This document shows positions 1 to 8,324 of a stretch of 64,000 bases of DNA, piece by piece. Made by a program: the position numbers and the translations under genes. The notes below the pieces were generated by a model. It was not told the origin of the DNA and made no database searches. It worked only from the letters and a program-made list of their open reading frames with translations. The stretch's first letter is position 1; the number at the start of each line of letters is the position of its first letter. The DNA is from Bdellovibrio sp. (GTDB lineage: Bacteria; Bdellovibrionota; Bacteriovoracia; Bacteriovoracales; Bacteriovoracaceae): positions 248,001 to 312,000 of the forward strand of contig JACPIU010000026.1 in the NCBI GenBank assembly GCA_016187935.1, in the 5' to 3' direction.

Positions 1-2
1 AC

Positions 3-713
3 GAGTTTATGAGTTTACCTAACTATTTTGGGGCAATGATGGCAATGAAAGGGCATGTTGACGCTTTCATGAATGGTCCAAGCTTAAGTTATCCTGAGTG
101 CTTCAGTCCCTTGATGAAAGTCGTTGGCACACAAAGGGGTAGTCGATCAAATGGTATCTACATTATGGCATTTAAACAGCGCGTGTTATTCTTTGCTGAC
201 TGTACAGCGCAAATCAATCCTAAAGCAGATGATCTTTCTGAAATTGCGGCTTCAACCGCGCAAGTATTTCGTGACATCATGAAGAGGGAGCCACGAGTTG
301 CATTTTTAAGCTTCAGTAATTTTGGAAGTAACGAACATTCTGAGGCTAGAAAAGTAAAGGAAGCTGTTCGACTGACCAAGCAAAAATATCCGGATCTCAT
401 TTGTGACGGTGAAATGCAGGCAGATGTTGCGACGAATCCGCAAATTATGAAAAATTTATTCAGTTTCTGCACTCTTGATAAGCCAGCAGATATTTTAATT
501 TTTCCTGATCTTAACTCTGCCAATATCAGCTACAAACTGTTAACTCAATTAAGTGAAGCTCATGCCATTGGCCCCTTGCTGGTTCCGATGGCCAAAACTG
601 TTAACATTATCGCCCGTACAGCTTCAGCAAGCGAAATTGTTAACATGAGTATTTTGACTGCTATCATGGCACATAAGAGGATAAACAATGAAAAAAGCAA
701 TCGTACAAACTGA
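3..713 (+). CDS. maeB: NADP-dependent malic enzyme, C-terminal phosphotransacetylase-like domain (5' partial)
   Basis: The frame is open from the first bases of the window, so the gene begins upstream; the ATG at 9 is internal. The visible 236 or so residues match the C-terminal phosphate acetyl/butyryltransferase-like domain of MaeB-type malic enzymes: NYFGAMM near the start, LFFADCTAQINP, VAFLSFSNFGS, DGEMQAD, and PADILIFPDLNSANISYK. MaeB makes pyruvate from malate and NADP; the PTA-like domain is normally a regulatory acetyl-CoA sensor rather than a transferase. It overlaps ridA by 26 nt, so the two are probably co-transcribed. Free-standing phosphotransacetylase is the alternative, and the missing N-terminal half would decide it. 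Confidence 0.82.
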   Translation, partial: EFMSLPNYFGAMMAMKGHVDAFMNGPSLSYPECFSPLMKVVGTQRGSRSNGIYIMAFKQRVLFFADCTAQINPKADDLSEIAASTAQVFRDIMKREPRVAFLSFSNFGSNEHSEARKVKEAVRLTKQKYPDLICDGEMQADVATNPQIMKNLFSFCTLDKPADILIFPDLNSANISYKLLTQLSEAHAIGPLLVPMAKTVNIIARTASASEIVNMSILTAIMAHKRINNEKSNRTN

Positions 714-1068
714 CCTAGCACCAAAGGCCATAGGCCCTTATTCACAAGGTGTGCGAGTGGGAGATTTTTTCTTCTTCTCGGGCCAGATTGGAATCGATCC
801 AGCGACGGGAGAGCTTAATAAGAGTTTCGATGAGCAACTTGACCAAGTTTTGAGCAATATCGATAGCTTGTTAAAGTCGGAAAAACTAACGCATGATAAC
901 GTGATTAAAACAACTATTTTTATGACGGATTTAGGGCAATTTTCCAGGGTAAATGCTGCGTATGAAACGTTTTTTCATTCTCCTTATCCATCACGATCCA
1001 CTGTTCAAGTCGCCGCTCTTCCCAAGGGCGCACTTATTGAGATTGAGGTGATTGCGGTAAATTCATAA
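688..1068 (+). CDS. ridA: RidA/YjgF family enamine/imine deaminase
   Basis: A 126-aa protein of exactly the usual RidA length. RidA hydrolyses reactive 2-aminoacrylate and related imines released by PLP enzymes. It shows the family signatures AIGPYSQ (14-20), SGQIGIDP (31-38), the substrate-carboxylate arginine in PSRSTVQV (R103) and the acidic IEIEVIA end (E118/E120). The ATG at 688 has AAGAGG upstream and lies inside the end of maeB. The next gene starts one base after the stop, so this is an operon. Confidence 0.95.
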   Translation: MKKAIVQTDLAPKAIGPYSQGVRVGDFFFFSGQIGIDPATGELNKSFDEQLDQVLSNIDSLLKSEKLTHDNVIKTTIFMTDLGQFSRVNAAYETFFHSPYPSRSTVQVAALPKGALIEIEVIAVNS

Positions 1069-1069
1069 T

Positions 1070-1729
1070 ATGTTTGCAAAGAAATATACGTTTGAGACAA
1101 AAGAAACTCGGGCCTGGAGAAAAATAAAAAACTTTTTCTTTTTCTCCGGGCTTATTGTTTTTGCTTATTTTGTTTTTTGTACTTACTTGGTTTTACAAGG
1201 TGATGAAGAGACAAAGCGATCTGAGTCTTCTCTTTTTAACCGACCTCCTGACCTTATTGTGGTTTTTACGGGAGATAAGGGAAGAATTTCATTTGCCTTA
1301 GAAAAGGCCAGGGAATATCGGCAATCACATATTTTTGTAAGTGGTGTCTATGAAAAAAACACCGTTCATACTCTTTTTCCCACGAGCGATGATCTTCGTA
1401 ATTTGGATTCAAATCTTTTTGACCTAGATTATGCTTCTCGCAATACTTTTGAAAATGTATTAAATACTGTGCACTATATAAACAGAACAAAGGGAATCAA
1501 TAGAATTCTGGTGATTTCTCATGATTATCATATTCCTCGCATTAAATTAGTTATGGAAAAACTTATGGATTCTACCCGAGAGAATGCACCGGCCTTTTTT
1601 TATTGGGGATTAAAGTCTGATACTTCAGAATGGCGAAATGCTAAAATCATCGTGAAAGAATCTTTTAAAATCTTTCGAACAATTGCCATTCTTCTATTTT
1701 GGGAAGGCGCAAGTGACGTTCGCCTTTAA
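1070..1729 (+). CDS. DUF218 (YdcF/SanA-like) membrane-anchored protein
   Basis: A 219-aa protein with one N-terminal membrane span (about residues 22-43) followed by a DUF218-type Rossmann domain: LIVVFTGDKGRISFALEKA, SRNTFENV, then VISHDYHIPRI. The family includes SanA/YdcF/ElyC, linked to envelope integrity; the biochemical activity is not settled. It starts 1 nt after ridA and ends converging on rel with a 4-nt overlap. A role at the periplasmic face is inferred from the anchor only. Confidence 0.8.
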   Translation: MFAKKYTFETKETRAWRKIKNFFFFSGLIVFAYFVFCTYLVLQGDEETKRSESSLFNRPPDLIVVFTGDKGRISFALEKAREYRQSHIFVSGVYEKNTVHTLFPTSDDLRNLDSNLFDLDYASRNTFENVLNTVHYINRTKGINRILVISHDYHIPRIKLVMEKLMDSTRENAPAFFYWGLKSDTSEWRNAKIIVKESFKIFRTIAILLFWEGASDVRL

Positions 1730-3924
1730 ACTCTTCCAACAGAGATGACTTCTTCTAATTGCTCAATGCATCCGATGGCCTTTAAAAGCTCGGCATAATC
1801 TTTTACTTCAATTTCGAAGATAAAACTTCCCTTGCGATCGGGAAGGGATTTAGCAAGAGCACTCCTAATATTTAGGCCAATATTCGAGATGCTTTTAGAA
1901 ATGGTTGATAAGATACCGGGACGATCGTGAGTGATTACACGAATATTAACTGGATGTTTAAAACTGAAATCTGGATTCCATTCGACCTTGATGCTACGAG
2001 CAGGATCAGAATCGACACGCGAACAACCCATGGTATGCACCGTAATTCCACGGCCTCGAGTTACGTGTCCAAGAATTGGGTCTCCAGGAATTGGATTACA
2101 GCATCGTGCCATACGTACCATTAAGTCGTCCATACCATCAACAATAACGGCATTATCCTTGCTCACACGCCGCTTAGCTTCGCCAGAAACTTGTTTGGAG
2201 TAGTCATCTACTTCTTTGATTTTATCATTCAGATTTTCAGTTATCTCCATGGTCTCAACGATCTTTTTTAGAGATGGGATACCATCGACTACTTGATGTG
2301 GGCGAAATTTTCCAATTCCGACTTGGATGAAGAGTTCATCCTCGTTTATTACATTTAACAAGCGTATAACTTGTTCAAGCTCACCCGATTTTTTTAAATT
2401 TTTAAGTGTGACGTTAAAAACTTTAAAGGCCTTTTCAAGGATTTCCATGCCGAGAATACGCTGATTGTCTCTCTCCACTTTCAGAAGCCACTGCTTAATT
2501 TTTGATTTGGCCCGACTGGTTCGAACAATCGTTATCCAGTCTTTACTTGGGGACTGTGTTTTACTGGTTAGGATTTCAACCGTGTCTCCTGATTTAAGAG
2601 AATAACGAAGAGGTACAATTTTTCCATTTACTTTAGCTCCGACACAGTGGTGACCAACTTCAGTGTGCACGGCATAGGCGAAATCAAGCGGAGTAGCATC
2701 ATACTTTAGCTCTCGAACATCACCTTGAGGTGTAAAAACAAAAATTCCTCCAAGATCCAGGTCATTTTTGACAACTTCCATAATTTCGTTGTCGCCTAAG
2801 TTTTGGTTGTACTCTAGAAGTTCCTGAATCCAATCCAATTTTGTCTTTCCTCCAGTTAGGCCCTCCTTATATTTCCAATGGGCCGCAACCCCAGTTTCGG
2901 CGACTTCATCCATCTCATGGGTACGAATTTGGATTTCAATTCTTTCTGCACGGGGGCCGATAACAGTTGTGTGGAGAGATTGGTAGTTATTTACCTTTGG
3001 TATCGCAATGTAGTCTTTAAAACGACCGGGAATTGGGGTCCAGCTTGAATGTATAATTCCAAGAACTTTGTAGCATTCAGTTATGTTATTGATCATGACA
3101 CGAAAAGCAAGAATATCTTGAATTTGCTCAAAATCGACACCACGAGAAGTCATTTTTTTGTAAATAGAATAAAAATGTTTTGGTCGACCCTTCACGTCTG
3201 CATTTACATCATATTCTTTAAATTTATCCTGCAAAATCTCAACGACGTCCCCAATATATTTTTCACGCTCTGATTTTTTCATGGCAACTTTCTCGGCCAA
3301 GCGATAATAGATTTCAGGATGAATGAAACGCAGACACAAATCTTCCAATTCCGCCTTAACAGAGTTGATACCTAACCTATTGGCCAGGGGAACATAGATA
3401 TCGAGAGTTTCTTGAGCAATCTCTTTTTGTTTGGCATCAGAGATATATTGAAGAGTTCGCATATTATGCATTCGATCTGCCAATTTAACGATAATAACTC
3501 TGATATCTTTCGCCATGGCGATGACCATTTTACGAAAATTTTCGGCCTGAGATTCTTGCTTCGTCTTAAATTTGATTTTTGAAATTTTAGTTAAACCGAC
3601 AACAATTTGTGCAATGGTATTTCCAAAATCATTTTCAATTTGCTCGGGGGTTACATTGCAATCTTCAATCACGTCGTGAAGTAGACCTGCAACTATACTA
3701 TCCATATCCATACGTAGCTTCACCAAAGTTGAAGCTACATTTAGTGGATGGATAATATAATCTTCCCCTGAACTACGTTTCTGGCCCGCATGGGCCTTCT
3801 CTGCAAGAAGAAATGCCTTCTCTAAAAGCTCAAAATCAGCATCTTGAAAGTATGCTTCAACTTTACGCTTTAATTCGGCAAAATTTAGGTCCCGTTCGTG
3901 GGAAAAATCTAATTGATGATACAA
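1726..3924 (-). CDS. rel: Bifunctional (p)ppGpp synthetase/hydrolase (Rel/SpoT type)
   Basis: A 732-aa stringent-response enzyme with all expected domains in order: HD hydrolase with intact HDVIED (83-88), synthetase with RFKDYIA (the RxKD form typical of bifunctional enzymes rather than monofunctional RelA) and EIQIRT, TGS (IFVFTPQGDVREL), a zinc-finger-like domain with CCNPIPGD and CSRV, and a C-terminal ACT domain. It makes and degrades (p)ppGpp. The start is TTG at 3924, directly after the gmk stop, with GGAG about 6 nt upstream inside gmk, so translation is probably coupled to gmk. It is the last gene of lipoprotein-accA-yicC-gmk-rel. No rpoZ lies between gmk and rel, unlike in many Proteobacteria. 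Confidence 0.96.
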   Translation of the reverse strand: MYHQLDFSHERDLNFAELKRKVEAYFQDADFELLEKAFLLAEKAHAGQKRSSGEDYIIHPLNVASTLVKLRMDMDSIVAGLLHDVIEDCNVTPEQIENDFGNTIAQIVVGLTKISKIKFKTKQESQAENFRKMVIAMAKDIRVIIVKLADRMHNMRTLQYISDAKQKEIAQETLDIYVPLANRLGINSVKAELEDLCLRFIHPEIYYRLAEKVAMKKSEREKYIGDVVEILQDKFKEYDVNADVKGRPKHFYSIYKKMTSRGVDFEQIQDILAFRVMINNITECYKVLGIIHSSWTPIPGRFKDYIAIPKVNNYQSLHTTVIGPRAERIEIQIRTHEMDEVAETGVAAHWKYKEGLTGGKTKLDWIQELLEYNQNLGDNEIMEVVKNDLDLGGIFVFTPQGDVRELKYDATPLDFAYAVHTEVGHHCVGAKVNGKIVPLRYSLKSGDTVEILTSKTQSPSKDWITIVRTSRAKSKIKQWLLKVERDNQRILGMEILEKAFKVFNVTLKNLKKSGELEQVIRLLNVINEDELFIQVGIGKFRPHQVVDGIPSLKKIVETMEITENLNDKIKEVDDYSKQVSGEAKRRVSKDNAVIVDGMDDLMVRMARCCNPIPGDPILGHVTRGRGITVHTMGCSRVDSDPARSIKVEWNPDFSFKHPVNIRVITHDRPGILSTISKSISNIGLNIRSALAKSLPDRKGSFIFEIEVKDYAELLKAIGCIEQLEEVISVGRV

Positions 3925-4518
3925 TCATCTCTCCAAGATATCTGAGATTATACGCACCAACTCATCATACGCCTTATCTATATCATCGTTAAGTATGTTG
4001 TAATCATAGTCATTCATCCGACCGAGTTCCTCTCTTGCGTTTCTTAAACGTAGTTGAATAGATTCCTCTGATTCTGTTTTGCGATTTCTCAAGCGCTTTT
4101 CCAGTTCGGTCAATGAAGGAGGAGAAATAAATATTACTTTCGCCAGTTTAGGAAATGCTTGCTTAAAAAAATCGGCCCCCTGTACATCAAGATCAAAAAT
4201 TAATGGAGTACCGAGATCAAGCTGCTCTTGGACAAACTTTTTTGAAGTGCCCTTATAGTCACCATGCACCAAGGCCCATTCTAAAAACTCACCACTATTA
4301 CGCATTTTTAAAAACTCTTTCTGATTGATAAAAAAATAGTGCTTGCCATGCTCCTCGCCTGGGCGCTTAGAGCGCGTTGTGTATGAAACGGATTCACATA
4401 ATTCTGGGAATTTGTTCTTAATCTTAGTCAGCAAAGTGGATTTGCCCGAGCCAGATGGAGCTACAATTACAATGATTTTACCCATCTTTTTTTGATGGAC
4501 CTTAACGTTTTTACTCAA
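3925..4518 (-). CDS. gmk: Guanylate kinase
   Basis: GMP + ATP to GDP + ADP. P-loop APSGSGKSTLL, followed by the GMP-binding region SYTTRSKRPGE and GEFLEWA, then IFDLDVQGA, are all diagnostic of Gmk. The start is ambiguous: TTG at 4518 has AGGGA 7 nt upstream and overlaps yicC by 8 nt, whereas ATG at 4485 gives the family-typical short N terminus before the P-loop but has a poorer SD. The longer form is given. The gene sits between yicC and rel, a conserved pairing. Confidence 0.95.
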   Translation of the reverse strand: MSKNVKVHQKKMGKIIVIVAPSGSGKSTLLTKIKNKFPELCESVSYTTRSKRPGEEHGKHYFFINQKEFLKMRNSGEFLEWALVHGDYKGTSKKFVQEQLDLGTPLIFDLDVQGADFFKQAFPKLAKVIFISPPSLTELEKRLRNRKTESEESIQLRLRNAREELGRMNDYDYNILNDDIDKAYDELVRIISDILER

Positions 4519-5389
4519 TGTTTAATCCCTGTTCTCGCATCTTTTCAAGCTGTCCCTTCATTCCGATGATGTGATCCGAAATAAGAATTTCTCCGGATTT
4601 AGAACCTATGGTATTTGTTTCGCGATTCAGCTCTTGCACCAAGAAATCAATCTGCCGACCGGCTTCATCTCCCTTATCAAGTAAAGTATACATTTTCTTT
4701 AAATGAGAATGTATCCGGTTTATCTCTTCGGAAATATCAAGCTTTTCCAAATAATAGACAACTTCCTGTAAAAAACGTGGTGTATCAATGCTAGCGAGTT
4801 CCTTTGAAAATTCTTTAAAGCGGTTGCGTAAGCGCTCTTCAATTTTCGGTTTATATGAATCGGCCTGCTGTTCAACAGTTTGAAATTCCTTTGTGAACTC
4901 TTTTAGATGGTTTTGCATGATCACTTTGAGCTTTTCACCTTCTTTATTTCTACCTTCCTCTAAAACTTGCACTGCCTTTTTAAAAGAATCGCGCAATAAA
5001 TTAGCTTCAGTTAAAAGGAGTTCGGTAGAAGTTTCTTGATAGAACTCTGAACGCAAAAAATCACTAGGACGAATTTCAAGTGATAGTTTTTGGTTTTGAG
5101 CAATCTGCTTGATCATATTAAGAAAATTGTCGATTTTTTTGTGATCGAGGGGAAATGCCGCTGTCGAATCTGCAGAAATTTTTATACTTCCCCAAATGTC
5201 AAAGCTGCCGCGTTTGAACTTGTCAAAAAGCTGTTCACGCAATTCCATTTCAATTCCACTGTGATGCCCTGGAAGACGAAAACGCGCTTCTTTGTAGCGA
5301 TGGTTTACACTTTTTATTTCAACAACGGCGATCATGCCTGGACATGTTGCTTCGCCTCTGCCAAATCCTGTCATGGATTGGATTGCCAT
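4511..5389 (-). CDS. yicC: YicC family endoribonuclease
   Basis: A 292-aa protein with the typical YicC start MAIQSMTGFGRGE, the KSVNHRYKE block and the C-terminal DUF1732 signature (EEINRIHSHLKKM, GRQIDFLVQELNRETNTIGSKS). YicC proteins are RNases or RNase-regulating factors. ATG at 5389 follows GGAAGGTAAG. It is encoded next to gmk as in many bacteria. Confidence 0.93.
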   Translation of the reverse strand: MAIQSMTGFGRGEATCPGMIAVVEIKSVNHRYKEARFRLPGHHSGIEMELREQLFDKFKRGSFDIWGSIKISADSTAAFPLDHKKIDNFLNMIKQIAQNQKLSLEIRPSDFLRSEFYQETSTELLLTEANLLRDSFKKAVQVLEEGRNKEGEKLKVIMQNHLKEFTKEFQTVEQQADSYKPKIEERLRNRFKEFSKELASIDTPRFLQEVVYYLEKLDISEEINRIHSHLKKMYTLLDKGDEAGRQIDFLVQELNRETNTIGSKSGEILISDHIIGMKGQLEKMREQGLNIE

Positions 5390-5404
5390 TCTTACCTTCC
5401 CTCT

Positions 5405-6388
5405 CTATTTTTTTATGGATACGGACAGGGTGTTGTTACCCATTGAACGAAATTTTCGATAGCGGTCGTCGATTAACTTACGAGGTTCTATATTTTGCAA
5501 ATCCTTTAAGTTTGCTCTCAATGCCATTGCCAGTAATTGTGCCGCTTCGTCAGGGCGCCGATGAGCACCTCCGAATGGTTCCGATATGATCTGATCGATC
5601 ACTCCAAGCTCGAGAGCTTTTGCCGGGGTGAGATGAAGAGCCTTGGCCGCTACATCGGCCATTTTTGGGTCGGACCATAAAATCGAAGCGCAACTTTCTG
5701 GAGAGATGACCGAGTAAATAGAATATTCCATCATCATAACTCTGTCGGCTATAGCGATGGCCAAGGCACCACCTGAGCCTCCTTCTCCAATAATAATAGA
5801 AATTATTGGCACGGGAATTCTAAACATTTTTTCCAAATTTTCTGCGATCGCGGTGGCCTGTCCACGCTCCTCCGCTTCCACTCCAGGAAAGGCCCCTGGA
5901 GTGTCAACAAGAGTGAGAATAGGAATGCCAAAACGTCCAGCCAGCTCCATCACTCGGATGGCCTTTCGATATCCCTCAGGTCGAGGCATTCCAAAATTAT
6001 GATGAATTTTTTCTTTGGTTTTCTGGCCTTTTTCAATGCCAATGATCGCAATTTTTTCTCCCTGAAAATATCCAAGACCTGCGACAATACTAGGATCATC
6101 CGCAAAATGTCTGTCGCCAGATAATGGGTGAAATTCAGTAATTAATTGTTGAATGTAATCAATAGTATGCGGTCTGTTGAAATGACGGGAAAGGAGTACG
6201 CGTTCCCATGTTCCCAATTTTCCATACACCTCTTTGAGAACTTCAGAGACTTTGGCCTCAAGAGATCTGATTTCATTTTCCAAATTGCTGCCGGGACGAG
6301 AAGAAGCTTTGCGCATTTCGCGAATCTGATTTTCAAGCTCAACAATAGGTTTCTCAAATTCAAGCGTACTTAAAAGTTCTGCTACCAT
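5405..6388 (-). CDS. accA: Acetyl-CoA carboxylase carboxyltransferase subunit alpha
   Basis: With AccD, AccA transfers carboxyl from carboxybiotin to acetyl-CoA for fatty-acid synthesis. The sequence has the AccA N-terminal helix (LEFEKPIVELE), the crotonase core GRPEGYRKAIRVMELA, TLVDTPGAFPG and IGEGGSGGALAI. The ATG at 6388 has GGAG just upstream and gives 327 aa, close to E. coli AccA; a TTG at 6415 would add nine unsupported residues. It is 15 nt upstream of yicC in a minus-strand operon. Confidence 0.96.
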   Translation of the reverse strand: MVAELLSTLEFEKPIVELENQIREMRKASSRPGSNLENEIRSLEAKVSEVLKEVYGKLGTWERVLLSRHFNRPHTIDYIQQLITEFHPLSGDRHFADDPSIVAGLGYFQGEKIAIIGIEKGQKTKEKIHHNFGMPRPEGYRKAIRVMELAGRFGIPILTLVDTPGAFPGVEAEERGQATAIAENLEKMFRIPVPIISIIIGEGGSGGALAIAIADRVMMMEYSIYSVISPESCASILWSDPKMADVAAKALHLTPAKALELGVIDQIISEPFGGAHRRPDEAAQLLAMALRANLKDLQNIEPRKLIDDRYRKFRSMGNNTLSVSIKK

Positions 6389-6565
6389 AACTCCGCCCAA
6401 GATAGGGAAATTCAATAAGTGAAAACCCGTAAGTCAAAATAACTATCGCATCAAGATCGTTTTCTAATAATTATGATTTATAATGCCACAAAAAGATGCT
6501 GATAAGGGCCAATATCTACTCCAAAATCTTGCTTTTGGAATGGCGCGGCGCGGTTTTTAAGAAGC

Positions 6566-7222
6566 CTATTGCCCCCAACCCTGAACACGACCACCTTCAA
6601 AAAAGACATGCTTACTTCTGCCATTATCGTAAAAAGTCCATCGCTCATTACCTTCACGAGGATGGCCAGCAATTTCGACTTGATCAGGACGCCCCCAACG
6701 ATCTACAACTTGATCCCTATCCATTCCCAGATAAATCTCACGTGAAGTGCGCTGGTAAGAACGAATGTATGTTAATGCACTATAAGAGGGTCGATCAGGA
6801 GTGGCGTTAACTGATTGAATTCCCAGTGTTTGAAGATAGTGATGGCGCTCTGAAGGAGATAATCGAAGAAAATATATCCGCTCTGAATCCCCAACAAATT
6901 GCCCTTTTAATCTCTCGTAACGCTCGAATTCCTCAGGGGAAAGATTGCTCTCCATTTCGGCCAGTTCTTCCCGAAGTGATTGGTGTTCAACACGTTCAGC
7001 TTGCTCATAACGGCCAGCAGGTGTTCGCGATCTTAATTCGTCCCTTGATAAATATTGCTTTCCTGTATCACCACTTGCTACGGGAAAGTCTTTACCCGGT
7101 GTTAAAAAATTATCATCGGATTGCTCCATTTGCTCAGAATAGGTGCGTGACTGTAAGAGGGCAGCGCAGCCTCCAAAAAGACTCAACATGGATAAAATTC
7201 CGACAAAATTAATCACCTTCAT
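6566..7222 (-). CDS. Putative lipoprotein with BamE/SmpA-like C-terminal domain
   Basis: About 218 aa from ATG 7222, which has GGAGG 5 nt upstream; a longer frame starts at 7243 without support. The N terminus is a signal peptide ending in a lipobox-like LFGGC, so it is probably lipidated. The middle is charged and helical (LREELAEMESNLSPEEF). The C terminus (LGMDRDQVVDRWGRPDQVE, then WTFYDNGRSKHVFF) resembles the small BamE/SmpA fold seen in outer-membrane lipoproteins. It lies at the head of the accA operon. The specific role is unknown; the resemblance is by eye. Confidence 0.65.
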   Translation of the reverse strand: MKVINFVGILSMLSLFGGCAALLQSRTYSEQMEQSDDNFLTPGKDFPVASGDTGKQYLSRDELRSRTPAGRYEQAERVEHQSLREELAEMESNLSPEEFERYERLKGQFVGDSERIYFLRLSPSERHHYLQTLGIQSVNATPDRPSYSALTYIRSYQRTSREIYLGMDRDQVVDRWGRPDQVEIAGHPREGNERWTFYDNGRSKHVFFEGGRVQGWGQ

Positions 7223-7360
7223 GACATCCTCCATCTGTCCCAATCGTACATAGAACGTTTCGTCAGAGGAGATATGAATTCAAAAAACTTTTGCTCTGAA
7301 GAGTGCGTGGGCAAATGTTGCCTATACTCAAGTTAGTTTGTCGGATAGGTGCTGCTTAAT

Positions 7361-7388
7361 TAAGGTGGGCCAAAAATCATCCCGATAA
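7361..7388 (+). promoter_or_regulatory. Possible FliA (sigma-28) promoter of the FliL-domain gene
   Basis: CCCGATAA at 7381-7388 matches the FliA -10 GCCGATAA at seven of eight positions. TAAGGTGG at 7361-7368 is a weaker -35 (five of eight), with a 12-nt spacer instead of 11. It sits 36 nt before the GTG start of a gene whose product has a flagellar domain, which supports the reading. Confidence 0.4.
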
Positions 7389-7424
7389 GCAAGTTGGTGC
7401 GGATTAAAGCATCCCAACAACAAA

Positions 7425-8324
7425 GTGGTGAATTCGTTGAGGTTGATAAGTAGGCTTGAAGAATGGATTAACAAATACCTATTGAAGTTAGGTCAGATAC
7501 CATTTCGCCTGTATGATAAATTTGTTCCTGCGAAAATTAAGAATAAAATTTCGGATACAATTTACGGTATTCGGACGCGACCAAAAGATTACGTCAGAAA
7601 TATTTTTTCAACGCTAAAGAATCTCCCGTCAATCATCAAACAAAATCAAGGAGCCTTAATTCATATTTGCCATGTTTGCATTGACATGGCAAAGCAAGCC
7701 GTGAATTCCCTTCAACGCTTTGATATTGATCAGATTAAGAATGGAAAGTGGCGGACCCATGTAAGTGAATTTTGCAATAAAATTTTCATAAAAATCCAAC
7801 AAACTTATAATAACACCAGTCCCAAGACTTTGTTCCTCTTAGCTTTTGTGATTACAACAGGTTCTCTTGCCATTTTCCAAATTTTTAGAACATCGGTTCT
7901 TGTCTATAAGAGAAATTTTGAGAGTGCAAGTATAAAACAAGAATCAGCGATGCTAATTTCCCGCAGACCGGCTTATCATGATCGAATCAAGAAATCTTTT
8001 TACGTAACAAATATTTCAATTCCATTTAGTTTTGAAGGACCAGTCGTTGACAAGGAAGCAGAAGGTATACGAAGTTTGATTATTGATATCGAAGTGGAGA
8101 CATCAAACCGGTATCTGAGTATCTATCTATCGACACAAGAACATCTTATAAAAGATTACCTCAATAAAAAACTCGAACCTGTTCTACCAACGTTTCCGCT
8201 AACACCAGAGGGAAAACGTGTTATACGCACCAAAATAATTGAAGAACTTAACCGATTAATACTTGAAACCGGTGCCAAAGGAACGGTGAAAAACGTTTTT
8301 ATTATCAATATCACAGTTAGCTAA
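7425..8324 (+). CDS. FliL-domain membrane protein with long cytoplasmic N terminus
   Basis: A 299-aa protein from GTG at 7425 (a second GTG follows; there is no clear SD). One membrane span at about 135-154 separates a basic helical N-terminal region from a C-terminal domain that resembles FliL: RYLSIYLSTQ, then LTPEGKRVIRTKIIEELN and the ending VKNVFIINITVS. FliL surrounds the flagellar stator and supports torque. Ordinary FliL is about 160 aa with the span near residue 20, so this is an extended paralogue, not in a flagellar operon. It ends convergently over the next gene by 8 nt. Confidence 0.6.
   Translation: MVNSLRLISRLEEWINKYLLKLGQIPFRLYDKFVPAKIKNKISDTIYGIRTRPKDYVRNIFSTLKNLPSIIKQNQGALIHICHVCIDMAKQAVNSLQRFDIDQIKNGKWRTHVSEFCNKIFIKIQQTYNNTSPKTLFLLAFVITTGSLAIFQIFRTSVLVYKRNFESASIKQESAMLISRRPAYHDRIKKSFYVTNISIPFSFEGPVVDKEAEGIRSLIIDIEVETSNRYLSIYLSTQEHLIKDYLNKKLEPVLPTFPLTPEGKRVIRTKIIEELNRLILETGAKGTVKNVFIINITVS

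Noticed and set aside
5757-6002. Open frame on plus strand opposite accA
   Set aside because: Shadow of accA; no SD and no recognisable product.
6520-6539. TCCAAAA/TTTTGGA hairpin as terminator of the lipoprotein gene
   Set aside because: No T tract on the minus strand and a weak AT stem.
6496-7212. Two plus-strand frames opposite the lipoprotein gene
   Set aside because: The minus strand has a signal peptide, SD and domain match; the plus frames have none.
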